A stretch of DNA of 18,127 bases from Anaerobacillus alkalidiazotrophicus. GTDB taxonomy: Bacteria; Bacillota; Bacilli; Bacillales_H; Anaerobacillaceae. The notes beneath the pieces are model-generated. The model was given only the letters and a program-made list of their open reading frames with translations, did no database searches and had not been told where the DNA came from. A program made the translations under genes and the position numbers. Where the stretch lies: positions 57,251 through 75,377 of the forward strand of contig NZ_MLQS01000015.1 of NCBI RefSeq assembly GCF_001866055.1, in the 5' to 3' direction. Below are positions 8,001-14,233 of the stretch, one piece after another (position 1 is the stretch's first letter; the number at the start of each line of letters is the position of its first letter).

Positions 8001-8658
8001 AGGAACAATTTCGCACCGTTACGCTGGCCATCAGATTCAACCAAGAAAGACAGTTGCCCTTTTGAAAAATCGATTGTGGACTGTAAGTTATGAAGAAGGT
8101 TTGCAAAAGGTTTATTACAAAGAAAATATTATTGCAAAGATATTTGCTATGGCCGATTGGTTGTCGCCGGCTGATGTGGAAGCACCAACGATTGAAGCTG
8201 TTCAATTTTTTGATCGTCAAACTTACAAAAGTGTAGATATTACAAACGTACCGAAGCTGATTTTTTCAGAAATTATGAGGGATATCGATTTGGTAGTAAG
8301 TATTGCACATGTTGGTGGTGTTGATCCAGAAGCCAGTTTAACAACAGTTGAGATGAGAAAGGCAATTGTTAGAGAAGCAGTACGATTAATGAAGTTTGAA
8401 AATGTGAAACTAGAAGGTAAATTTGCACAAATTTCTGGAGATCTAGGTGAATATAGTGTCCATTTAGGTAGTGGTATGGTTTATAAACAAGCCTTTGGAG
8501 CGCTCTATATCATACCGGTTCATTCACAGCATCGTGGAAAAATCTTTTTACCTTTTATAGATGATGATCCTAAAACAGCTGAAATCCTTTCTAAAATCGT
8601 TATGTTTGCGGAAGATAAAAAAATTAAAGATCCAAGTATATTAAAGCAAATAAAATAA
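5029..8658 (+). CDS. DUF4132 protein, C-terminal part, separated by the IS element
   Basis: The first ATG is at 5029, but the native reading frame resumes at 5005 right after the target duplication; this piece equals residues 403-1619 of the restored protein. No good ribosome binding site precedes 5029 (only AAAGAAGCG), and the terminator inside the element lies upstream, so expression is doubtful. Residues 55-170 of this ORF look like HEAT-type helical repeats (NREFALNKLM, SSIRRSAIQILLKQ, PQRLAVLEMI). The DUF4132 region is central to C-terminal. The last ~120 residues match the conserved C-terminal module of these proteins: VGGVDPEAS near 1095, GDLGEYSVHLGSG, IPVHSQHRGKIFLPF, DDDPKTAEILSK. 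E. coli YehI, a MolR-like protein, is a recalled family member; biochemical function is not established. No stop or shift is seen across 1217 codons. Confidence 0.88.
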   Translation: MKVGKKEITISSNAFDDVSITYSSDLIANKLLYLTAYDLDEEWIAQLFMFKDVVSTEIRGMLLEYFCHDFSNIEQRKFIFESLADKSIANREFALNKLMKVELLPTEVQKIESVLKLKTSSIRRSAIQILLKQSDEVLDETVERLLTSKSEPQRLAVLEMITELKGDLNRTKQYERYKEKLTFISKPTEKEKLQLAKLTETKMYSFKNGLGLFEPKDHFHILTEIEPLYDYTVKKIFTASSEKIKQFLIGLSDIIHQHRHYQYQAEYYDGYKETLILGSQLQPLYVDGKNKGLDNYPLPQVWRDYINESNIEVSDLLELNYYFELEHLFYNFNLLKHYHSSNDQRKIYLNELFPVEHIEKMVRWLKELTYYSQISQLASAFLVEYDRTKIFPVVNKVLNTMIHQIPVDEIKGQKRFLEFLTAPWLDWSATMAHDDQSFKDYFLLKYNLYVTHNFKRYHLSLEEVARAFQMNLIDEHEVYKELLIREESKHHLYRATSKHDDIVSKYPTIVPFREKILLRILEIELKRGDLPTEVTNLAMQIQYFEGIDYFMKILLALDKEVFVRGYIYCYGDGIAKKEVLSHLLKVCYPKAGDDEVVLKELLENKKLTEKRLLESAMYAPQWIEIVSKLLGWKGLRRAAWYFHAHINETFSAEKETIVAHYSPISPEDFNDGAFDIEWFKQSYNELGEERFAILYDCAKYISAGANHRRSQLFADAILGKLDLETIKNSIVEKRNKNHLLCYSLIPVDHTNKKDVLFRYEFLRESKTFGAQRRATEAKVVMIALANLARNAGYKDVIRLTWDMEAQKMNDVLQYLQLKQLDEELSVQLTIEEQGKADIKILKNGKALKSIPAKYKKHDYIVTLKEVKTELRNQYIRAKEELERSMEMGNVFTLKELETITQNPVVAPIISALIFKVGEHLGFFVDGALVSSSEERFEINKNDVIVIAHPLDLYHSGQWSNYQRKLFDLKLKQPFKQVFRELYLPNEDELALGTISHRYAGHQIQPRKTVALLKNRLWTVSYEEGLQKVYYKENIIAKIFAMADWLSPADVEAPTIEAVQFFDRQTYKSVDITNVPKLIFSEIMRDIDLVVSIAHVGGVDPEASLTTVEMRKAIVREAVRLMKFENVKLEGKFAQISGDLGEYSVHLGSGMVYKQAFGALYIIPVHSQHRGKIFLPFIDDDPKTAEILSKIVMFAEDKKIKDPSILKQIK

Positions 8659-8700
8659 TCTAGCCATACTTTGAGAACCTTAAAATGATTGTGATGATGA

Positions 8701-8907
8701 AGATGCAATATCTACATTCCACTGGAAGTTAAGCGGCTACATCCGGTCAACTCTCCAATACAATCGCCACAGTACACTCTAGAACGCCTACAAAAACATC
8801 AAAGACGAACGCTTCCGTCCACTTATATTCTTAAAGAAAAAGGCGATGTCTACCGCGCCTTGAAGAGTTTCTTTAGGAAGGAAGAGGAGATTAGTTTGAA
8901 AGAATAA
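8701..8907 (+). pseudogene. Possible decayed ORF between genes
   Basis: From 8701 to TAA 8905-8907 one frame is open for 68 codons, ending GDVYRALKSFFRKEEEISLK. It has no plausible start or ribosome binding site. A second frame over 8702-8779 and 8783-8857 also reads like protein (KLSGYIRSTLQYNRHSTL, then a stop, then NIKDERFRPLIFLKKK). That would fit a gene broken by a frameshift near 8835-8855 and a stop at 8780-8782. I do not recognise the family, and the stretch could be non-coding. Apart from this I see nothing in 8659-8927. Confidence 0.25.
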
Positions 8908-8927
8908 TACAGAAATGAGGATTTAGG

Positions 8928-9155
8928 ATGGGGATTTTTTTCAAGAAGATGTCTAAAAAGGAAACTGAGAATTGGGAAAAAGGGTGTGTTTTGGGGTTTT
9001 ACGTCTTCTTAATAGTTTTATTTATAAATCAAATATATTACTACTTTTATGAAAGTTATCTGTTTCCCACCTCTGCTATTCTTTGGATTGGGTTGGTATC
9101 TTCTTTTACTTGGTCTTCTATTTTAAATATAAAGTGTAAAAGGAAGGAATGTTAG
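8928..9155 (+). CDS. Small two-helix membrane protein
   Basis: A 75-residue product starting MGIFFKKMSKKETENWEKG, a charged cytoplasmic-type N-terminus. Two hydrophobic segments follow at about 20-40 (LGFYVFLIVLFINQIYYYF) and 46-66 (FPTSAILWIGLVSSFTWSS), then a basic KCKRKEC tail. GAGG (8917-8920) is 7 bases before the ATG. Positive charges at both ends suggest both termini are inside. Family and function are not recognised. It stands alone between a decayed ORF and a repeat region, with no terminator visible directly after it. Confidence 0.6.
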   Translation: MGIFFKKMSKKETENWEKGCVLGFYVFLIVLFINQIYYYFYESYLFPTSAILWIGLVSSFTWSSILNIKCKRKEC

Positions 9156-9197
9156 GACGTCAACGTTCAGTGATGCTAGACTAGTTTATTAAGCTAA

Positions 9198-9390
9198 AGG
9201 GTGCAAATGCTGAATAAGAAATTACGAAAAAACAACAGATCAATTTACTGCACAGCAACGATACTGTTTAAAAATTCCAGAGACGATCACTTTTATAAAG
9301 TGATCGTCTTTCGTACTTGACGGATACTGTGCAACAAGTTTCTTCATTTTTAGGTCACTTTGTGAAAGAATGTATTTAAATAAGGTTTCG
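9198..9390 (+). repeat. Degenerate dispersed repeat B, copy 1
   Basis: Segments of this stretch recur downstream. Bases 9256-9278 match 10649-10671 at 22 of 23 positions, followed by shared AGACGAT, CGTCTTT, GCAACAA and GAAAGAATGT blocks in the same order. The start (GAATAA, AACAACAGATC, ATTTA) also matches 11715-11760. Within it, 9281-9293 pairs perfectly with 9297-9309 (13-bp stem, TAT loop). No ORF is present. It may be a remnant of a small non-coding mobile repeat. Confidence 0.5.
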
Positions 9391-9423
9391 TTTATTTATC
9401 CCACTCTTAAGGGGCAAGTAAGA

Positions 9424-9555
9424 CCCCCACCTCAAAACTTAAGAAAATCTAGAAGTTTAGGTGGGGGATAAACTGCCCCTAAAGGTCCGATAAGTTGAAC
9501 TAACAATCAGTGGGGGATGAAGGAAAACCCCCACTGATTGAAGTTCAGCTTTATA
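9424..9555 (+). repeat. Hairpin-rich repeat A, copy 2 (more complete left side)
   Basis: Two hairpins flank the conserved GCCCCTAAAGGTCCGAT box. The left one pairs CCCCCACCT (9424-9432) with AGGTGGGGG (9459-9467), plus an inner AAACTT/AAGTTT (9435-9440, 9453-9458). The right one pairs 9504-9516 with 9528-9540 perfectly, and outer bases 9494-9501 with 9542-9549. Compared with copy 1 at the window start it lacks the 56-base segment. It is non-coding; it could be a structured RNA-encoding end of an IS200/IS605-type element or a derivative, which is inference. The rest of 9156-9689 holds repeat B and no gene. Confidence 0.7.
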
Positions 9556-9689
9556 AGGACATCCCACTCTCCTTAAAATGAACGAAAGATTATAATGAAA
9601 TTAAAAATTAATCCTACAAAATGGTGCATAAAATGTCGGATGACTAGAGTAAACTCCTGCTATTCTATTGATGAAAGGAGGTCATATTA

Positions 9690-10562
9690 ATGGATTTGCT
9701 TAAGGACATGAATATTGCGATGAAGTATATCGAAGAAAACCTTACTAATGAAATAGACTTCAAGGTGGTAGCAAGGTTAGCTCATTGTTCTGAATATCAT
9801 TTTAAAAGAATGTTTTCTTTTCTTGCAGGAGTTACGCTATCAGAGTATATACGCCGTAGACGACTTAGTTTGGCAGCATTTGAGCTTCAAAATAGGAACG
9901 TAAAAGTAATCGATGTTGCGATGAAATATGGATACAATTCACCGGACTCCTTTACTAGAGCTTTTCTCAATTTACATGGTGTAACACCATCAGAAGCAAG
10001 AAACAATGGTCAGCAATTAAAAGCATATCCACTCATGACCTTCCAATTATCAATTAGAGGAGGAAATGAAATGAACTACCGAATCGAACAAAAAGAAGCA
10101 TTTAACATCGTTGGTATTATGAAACGAGTTCCAATTGTTTTTGAAGGAGAAAATCCGGAAATAGCTGCGATGTGGCAATCCTTGACTATGGAAAAAATAG
10201 AGCAATTACAAAAACTCTCAAATGTTGACCCAAAAGGAATGATACAAGCATCTACAAACTTTTCAGAAGGACGTATGGAAGGAAAAGGAGAGCTGGACCA
10301 GTATATAGGAGTGGCGACTACACGAGAGAACCCTGAAAACTTTTTAAAACTTGAAGTTCCCGCTTTAACATGGGCGATATTTGAATCAACAGGACCATTT
10401 CCAAACACCCTCCAGGAAACTTGGGGAAGGATCTATTCTGAGTGGTTCCCATCTTCCAACTATCAAGTAACAGAAGGACCTGAAATCTTGTCGATTAAAA
10501 GTAAAGATTTATCTTCACCATCAGTAAAATGTGAAATTTGGATTCCAGTTTTGAAAAAGTAG
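9690..10562 (+). CDS. AraC-family regulator with GyrI-like effector domain
   Basis: A 290-residue transcription regulator. Residues 8-106 form the two helix-turn-helix units of AraC/XylS proteins: [19 protein letters not shown], then [20 protein letters not shown] and the family-typical GVTPSEAR. Residues 128-290 are a GyrI-like/AraC effector-binding domain ([16 protein letters not shown] at its start, WIPVLKK at its end), which in relatives binds small amphipathic or drug-like ligands. GAAAGGAGGTCATATTA gives a very strong ribosome binding site. The domain linker RGGNE is encoded by a second perfect Shine-Dalgarno, so the effector domain may also be made alone. No target gene is adjacent; the downstream side is closed by a terminator. 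Ligand unknown. Confidence 0.92.
   Translation: MDLLKDMNIAMKYIEENLTNEIDFKVVARLAHCSEYHFKRMFSFLAGVTLSEYIRRRRLSLAAFELQNRNVKVIDVAMKYGYNSPDSFTRAFLNLHGVTPSEARNNGQQLKAYPLMTFQLSIRGGNEMNYRIEQKEAFNIVGIMKRVPIVFEGENPEIAAMWQSLTMEKIEQLQKLSNVDPKGMIQASTNFSEGRMEGKGELDQYIGVATTRENPENFLKLEVPALTWAIFESTGPFPNTLQETWGRIYSEWFPSSNYQVTEGPEILSIKSKDLSSPSVKCEIWIPVLKK
10058..10073 (+). promoter_or_regulatory. Internal Shine-Dalgarno and in-frame ATG inside the AraC gene
   Basis: AGGAGG (10058-10063) lies 7 bases before ATG 10071-10073, which is in frame as Met128, the first residue of the GyrI-like domain. Translation from here would give a 163-residue stand-alone effector domain ending at 10562. Confidence 0.6.
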
Positions 10563-10578
10563 AATAAAAATTTGAAAT

Positions 10579-10608
10579 AAAAATGAGCTGTTTCGGCAGC
10601 TCATTTTT
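10579..10608 (+). terminator. Intrinsic terminator of the AraC gene
   Basis: AAAAATGAGCTG (10579-10590) pairs perfectly with CAGCTCATTTTT (10597-10608) around a TTTCGG loop, 16 bases after the stop. Confidence 0.9.
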
Positions 10609-10624
10609 ATTTATCTATTCTTAG

Positions 10625-10760
10625 AAAAACGATCTTTTGCTGGTAGTACAACGATACTGTTGAAAAATTCCCTATCTAAGACGATTACGTTTCAACTTAC
10701 CGTCTTTCATATTCGACTAAAAACTGCGCAACAAATAACTCCGTATATGAAAGAATGTGC
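10625..10760 (+). repeat. Degenerate dispersed repeat B, copy 2
   Basis: Shares ordered blocks with 9198-9390, best at 10649-10671, then AGACGATTACGTTT, CCGTCTTTCATA, CTGCGCAACAA and GAAAGAATGTGCTTT. Spacing is kept, while the internal hairpin of copy 1 has decayed. No ORF. Confidence 0.45.
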
Positions 10761-10851
10761 TTTGAAGCGAAGTTTTTTTATCGGGTGGATTTTCAACAAT
10801 CGAGCTAGTTAAATAATAGTTTAAGTTCAAATCATTTATAGGTATTTATTA

Positions 10852-10891
10852 AATAGCAAAACAAAATTTATGGAAATTTTGTTTTGCTATT
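10852..10891. terminator. Perfect 18-bp AT-rich hairpin between convergent genes
   Basis: Bases 10852-10869 are the reverse complement of 10874-10891, with an ATGG loop. It lies between the AraC gene (+) and arr (-), which converge, so it may end transcripts from arr, although no clean T-run follows on either strand. The rest of 10761-11019 shows no gene. Confidence 0.5.
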
Positions 10892-11019
10892 CTATTTTAA
10901 TCAATTAGTCCCCACCAATATAACTCGTATACTATATAAAAATTGTTGCTCAAAATCCAGACTCATTTCATATTGGTCTCAAAGATTCTTTTAAGTCATG
11001 ACTTTATAGATGTTAATGA

Positions 11020-11442
11020 TTAATCGTTTATTACAGCCTTTCCTTGTTCACGTAACTTTTTTAAAGATGTAAGCATATGATTTATTTCTTCATCGGAATG
11101 TCTTTCCCATGAACTTAATTCAGCTATTATTTTCAAAGGAGATTTAGACCTATAAGAACGTGTTGGGTTTCCAGGAAATTTTTTGTCAGTTAAGTTCGGA
11201 TCATTTTCAAAAGCACCTAATGGTTCTACAATGTAAATTCTTTCCTTAGATTTAGATGTTGCTAATTCAGCACCCCATTTAGCAGCATCTAATGTTGCAG
11301 TGAAATATATATAATTAGATTTTTTGTCTTGGTAATTTGATAAGTGTTGCGGTTCTAAAAGATCTCCAATTTTTAGTTCTGCTTTAGTACCATGAAAGAA
11401 AGGACCATTATCTAAGACATCTTTTTTGTTATTCATACTCAT
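11020..11442 (-). CDS. arr: Rifampin ADP-ribosyltransferase Arr
   Basis: Transfers ADP-ribose from NAD+ to rifamycins and so inactivates them in the cytoplasm. The 140-residue product has the whole Arr pattern: PFFHGTKAELKIGDLLEP, YIYFTATLDAAKWGAELA, RIYIVEPLGAFENDPN and TDKKFPGNPTRSYRSKSPL. His17, Tyr46 and Asp81 appear to line up with the His, Tyr and Asp that are functionally important in mycobacterial Arr (alignment by eye). Length is typical. AAGAGGTG is only 1 base before the first ATG but 7 bases before Met3 (11436), so the real start is probably 11436. It is a single gene on the minus strand with no mobile element directly beside it, as in intrinsic arr genes of environmental Bacillaceae. 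Confidence 0.93.
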   Translation of the reverse strand: MSMNNKKDVLDNGPFFHGTKAELKIGDLLEPQHLSNYQDKKSNYIYFTATLDAAKWGAELATSKSKERIYIVEPLGAFENDPNLTDKKFPGNPTRSYRSKSPLKIIAELSSWERHSDEEINHMLTSLKKLREQGKAVIND

Positions 11443-11670
11443 ACACCTCTTATAATTTTAGATTTGTATAAAACAGTATAGGACAGGAACTTTAGAAAGG
11501 GTAGTCTATAAATAATTTATTATTAGTAGTATAATGTAGGTAGAGAGAATGATGTCGGACGACAGTTAGCTATTATTCACGTTTTAATTAGCAATCAACG
11601 TTTATGGTTAATGGGGGTTTTATGGACTGACATATGGTTTTATATTTAAAAAATAATATTAAACAATTGG

Positions 11671-11699
11671 GTGCGTTTATCTCATAACGCGTTTTTTTT
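11671..11699 (+). terminator. Possible orphan terminator
   Basis: GCGTT (11673-11677) pairs with AACGC (11686-11690), extended by two G-T wobbles, and eight T follow. No coding gene lies upstream on this strand within 220 bases. A TATAAT at 11530-11535 without a good -35 is the only promoter hint. Confidence 0.4.
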
Positions 11700-11704
11700 A
11701 TTTA

Positions 11705-11790
11705 TGGCGTTAATGTTGAATAAATAAGCACTATGAAAAACAACAGATCTATTTATTGCGTACAAATATACTATTCAATAGAAAATGATA
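11705..11790 (+). repeat. Degenerate dispersed repeat B, partial copy 3
   Basis: The order GTTAATGTTGAATAA, GAAAAACAACAGATC, ATTTATTGC follows the left part of copy 1 (9209-9252), then similarity fades. No ORF. The surrounding 11443-11928 holds no supported gene. Confidence 0.35.
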
Positions 11791-11812
11791 TTTAGCGCGA
11801 TTGCGGAAGACC

Positions 11813-11855
11813 AAAGCCTAATTCCACAGTAAAGATAAGGAGGATTAGGCTTTTT
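11813..11855 (+). terminator. Second orphan terminator
   Basis: AAAGCCTAAT (11813-11822) pairs with ATTAGGCTTT (11844-11853), with a T-run at 11851-11855. There is no coding gene before it on the plus strand. Confidence 0.5.
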
Positions 11856-11928
11856 CACTGAGATCATGTGAAAAAAATTTTCATATTAATCTAGAAATTT
11901 TTTATACAAATATCTATGATTTTGGGAC

Positions 11929-11962
11929 AAAAAAACACCGACTTTTATAAATGGAATCGGTG
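11929..11962 (-). terminator. Intrinsic terminator of the DUF2200 gene
   Basis: On the minus strand CACCGA (11962-11957) pairs with TCGGTG (11941-11936), and seven T follow (11935-11929), 21 bases after the stop. Confidence 0.75.
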
Positions 11963-11982
11963 ATTCTTCATTTTAAATTAAA

Positions 11983-12309
11983 TTATTTCCGCAAAATCTT
12001 CTCTAGCGCTTTTGCCTTTGCTAACTCATCGATCAACTTGTCCAAATAGTGAATTTCTTGCATCGTTGGTTCTTCGATGTCTTCCACTCGGACACCGCAG
12101 ACAACACCTTTGATCAAAGCCGTCGAAGGATTCAGTTGGGGAGCTTCCGCAAAGAAGATCTCAAAGTCTGTCTGTTTTTCCAGTTGTGCTTCTAATTCTT
12201 CCTGGCTATACCCTGTCAACCAACGGATGATTTCGTCGACCTCTGTTTTCGTACGTCCTTTTCTCTCCGTCTTCGTAATATAATGGGGATAGACACTTGC
12301 GAAACTCAT
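11983..12309 (-). CDS. DUF2200 family protein, start codon in doubt
   Basis: A 108-residue soluble protein with the DUF2200 pattern: [73 protein letters not shown] and a C-terminal [19 protein letters not shown]. Function of the family is unknown. Relatives usually start a few residues earlier with T/NKHKIYxM. Those codons are present here (ACT AAA CAT AAG ATC TAT ATA, 12330-12310), but the place of the expected ATG is ATA (12333-12331), with TGA three codons further upstream (12342-12340). No Shine-Dalgarno stands before either position. The gene may start at the inner ATG, use ATA, or be dying. A terminator of its own follows. Confidence 0.88.
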   Translation of the reverse strand: MSFASVYPHYITKTERKGRTKTEVDEIIRWLTGYSQEELEAQLEKQTDFEIFFAEAPQLNPSTALIKGVVCGVRVEDIEEPTMQEIHYLDKLIDELAKAKALEKILRK

Positions 12310-12495
12310 TATATAGATCTTATGTTTAGTTATGATACATCATCATTTATATGGTTTTCTTTATTATAGTACGAAAAAAAATCGGGTTCAAACGAAGTAA
12401 CCGTCCAGCCCTGACCAAGGATTAAGGATTGTTACTTTTTTCTACAGTAATTAAGTTATTTTTTGGTCACCGCTCTTCTAGCGGATGTAGTTGCC

Positions 12496-12526
12496 TGACC
12501 GGACGTTGGCGCGTTCGGTCATTTTT
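12496..12526 (+). terminator. GC-rich hairpin with T-run in the 12310-12794 gap
   Basis: TGACCG (12496-12501) pairs with CGGTCA (12516-12521) and five T follow (12522-12526). No plus-strand gene precedes it. On the minus strand it lies just downstream of the ABC exporter fragment. Otherwise 12310-12554 shows no gene. Confidence 0.45.
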
Positions 12527-12554
12527 CATTCTGTTTTATATTACTTTAATTATA

Positions 12555-12701
12555 CTAGATATTAAAATGGTAAATCAAATTTTTTTGTAGGACATTAATA
12601 AATCGAAGCATGTGGATGTGCAGTTTTGAAAAGATACCATTCTCGTTGGCAAGAAGCTCTGCATGTGTACCATCTTCAGCGATTCCTTCTTCGTTTAAAA
12701 A
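12555..12701 (-). pseudogene. 3' fragment of an ABC exporter ATPase
   Basis: The minus strand from about 12701 reads FLNEEGIAEDGTHAELLANE then NGIFSKL, the typical end of the nucleotide-binding domain of MsbA/BmrA-like ABC multidrug exporters (xxGxIxExGTHxELLxxxGxYxxL). Only the part after the H-loop region is left; Walker A, signature and Walker B are missing. The frame then runs 21 more codons that do not look like the family and stops at TAG 12557-12555, so the 3' edge is also altered. It is a relic, not a gene. Confidence 0.7.
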
Positions 12702-12794
12702 GGATATTAAATTTGGTAAAGAAAATTTTTAAGGAATTTTCTATTATTAGTTTAACTATTCTTTTTATCTTTTTTTTATGGAGGTGAGCGCAAA

Positions 12795-13687
12795 ATGAAA
12801 GGAACATTGCCACCATTTTTAGTATTACTTGCTGCAATACTTTGGGGAACTACAGGTACAACTCAGGCACTTGCGCCAGAAACAGCACACCCGATTGCGA
12901 TTGGGGCTACTCGCTTAGCGGTAGGAGGTTTGTTTTTATTATTAATGGTTCTTGTAATAGGGAAATTTAACCTCAAAGGTTGGTCGATCAAGACAACGCT
13001 AATAGCATCTTTATGTATGGCTTTGTATCAGCCTTATTTTTCTCGGCAGTTTCAATTACGGGAGTGGCTATTGGGACAGTAGTTGCAATTGGGACCGCAC
13101 CTATCTTCTCAGGTCTCACAGAATGGATATATTTAAAAATTCGTCCATCTAAAGTTTGGTGGTATTCTACTTTCCTATCAATATTAGGGTGTCTAATGCT
13201 CTTTATTAATAAAAAATCAGTTTTTGTAGACCCTGTTGGAATAGTAATGGCTTTTGGGGCTGGGCTATCCTTTGTTAGTTACGCCCTTATAAGTAGATCA
13301 TTGGTTGAAAAACATTCGTCATTATCAGTAGTAGCAGTCGTTTTTACTCTAAGCGCAATCTTTTTATCTCCGTTTTTATTTATTTTTGATATGTCTTGGA
13401 TCATGAGTTTTCAAGGTGTAGGTGTAAGTCTTCAACTAGGGATTATGGCAACTGGGATAGCCTATTTGCTTTTTGCTAAAGGTCTTACCCATATCTCTTC
13501 ATCAACTGCGGTTACACTTTCGTAAGCAGAACCCTTAACCGCAGCATTATTAGGAGTATTTTTATTAGGTGAAAACTTAACGATAAATTCTTGGTTCGGA
13601 ATGACCCTCTTAATACTGGGAATTGGAATATTATTATGGTCGCCCCAAAAATCGATTAGCAAAAAGGAACCTAGGATTGTTCAGTAG
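12795..13687 (+). pseudogene. EamA/DMT-family transporter, frameshift plus nonsense codon
   Basis: A drug/metabolite transporter of about 300 residues and ten helices, read in pieces. GGAGGTGAG gives a strong ribosome binding site, and the ATG opens with PPFLVLLAAILWGTTGTTQA, the classic EamA start. The frame holds to ALYQ (CAG 13029-13031) and must shift to continue as ALFFSAVSITGVAIGTVVAI; restoring one G at 13031 would repair it. The second frame runs to SSSTAVTLS and a TAA at 13523-13525, where relatives have Leu (TLSLAEPLTAALLGV), so TTA became TAA. The rest, AEPLTAALLGVFLLGENLTI to KKEPRIVQ, stays open to TAG 13685-13687. Two independent lesions argue against a single sequencing error. 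Substrate unknown. Confidence 0.88.
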
Positions 13688-13724
13688 TGTGACATTAAAA
13701 TTAAAATTAGAAGGTTGGATAGAG

Positions 13725-13988
13725 ATGTACGGATTCCAAGAGATTAAGATAAATGGAATTATTATTGATATTTGTCGTTTAGCACCTGTAGCAATCATGG
13801 GAGAAGATGACAGATAAAAAAAAATTCGTATTGAAACAAATGAAGTGGTGGGTGGAGCATATGGTACTTTACTTGATCGTGCAAATCGATTAGTTTTTAA
13901 TGAGAAATTTCAAAGAATTGCAGAACAATTGAAACAATCGTTAAAAGAGTTTGATTATGTACTATTAGAAATTGAAAAATTAAATTAA
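13725..13988 (+). pseudogene. Small ORF of 88 codons with an in-frame TAA
   Basis: ATG 13725 with a weak AGAAGG-type site opens MYGFQEIKINGIIIDICRLA to TAA 13815-13817, followed by a run of A. The same frame continues KKIRIETNEVVGGAYGTLLD, then RANRLVFNEKFQRIAEQLKQ and a helical tail to TAA 13986-13988. Sequence on both sides of the TAA looks like protein, so a former Leu, Gln or Lys codon probably mutated to a stop. It begins 37 bases after the broken transporter. The family is not recognised. Confidence 0.5.
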
Positions 13989-14117
13989 TCTCTGTCATTT
14001 CAAACGAAAATCCCAACAATCTATCGGAAACCTAATCAGTATATAGTGCTGGATGCAATTTTTTATTGGGAGGTTTCAGAGTGGGTTGTTGACTTAGAAA
14101 TCAAACTTAAAGATTGA
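13989..14117 (+). pseudogene. Possible 3' remnant of another ORF
   Basis: Directly after the previous stop the same frame is open for 42 codons to TGA 14115-14117 and reads KIPTIYRKPNQYIVLDAIFY then WEVSEWVVDLEIKLKD. The composition is protein-like, but there is no start codon with a ribosome binding site. The family is not recognised. Bases 14118-14220 show nothing else. Confidence 0.3.
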
Positions 14118-14233
14118 ATCAAATTAATAATGCTTTTTCGAATATATTGAGTAAGACGGTGTTCAACAAACGAGTGCGTAAATGGATAACATTTTATTTA
14201 CTTGATAATTACTATTACATAGAGGTGAATAAA

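Noticed and set aside
12077..12283. Plus-strand ORF of 68 residues
   Set aside because: It is the complement of the DUF2200 gene, which has clear family motifs.
13623..13817. Plus-strand ORF of 64 residues joining the transporter end and the next ORF
   Set aside because: Its first half is an off-frame reading of the transporter tail; only the part from ATG 13725 looks like protein and is listed separately.
14114..14233. N-terminal extension of the two-helix protein from a TTG
   Set aside because: No ribosome binding site at the TTG and unconvincing sequence, while GAGGTG is well placed before ATG 14234.
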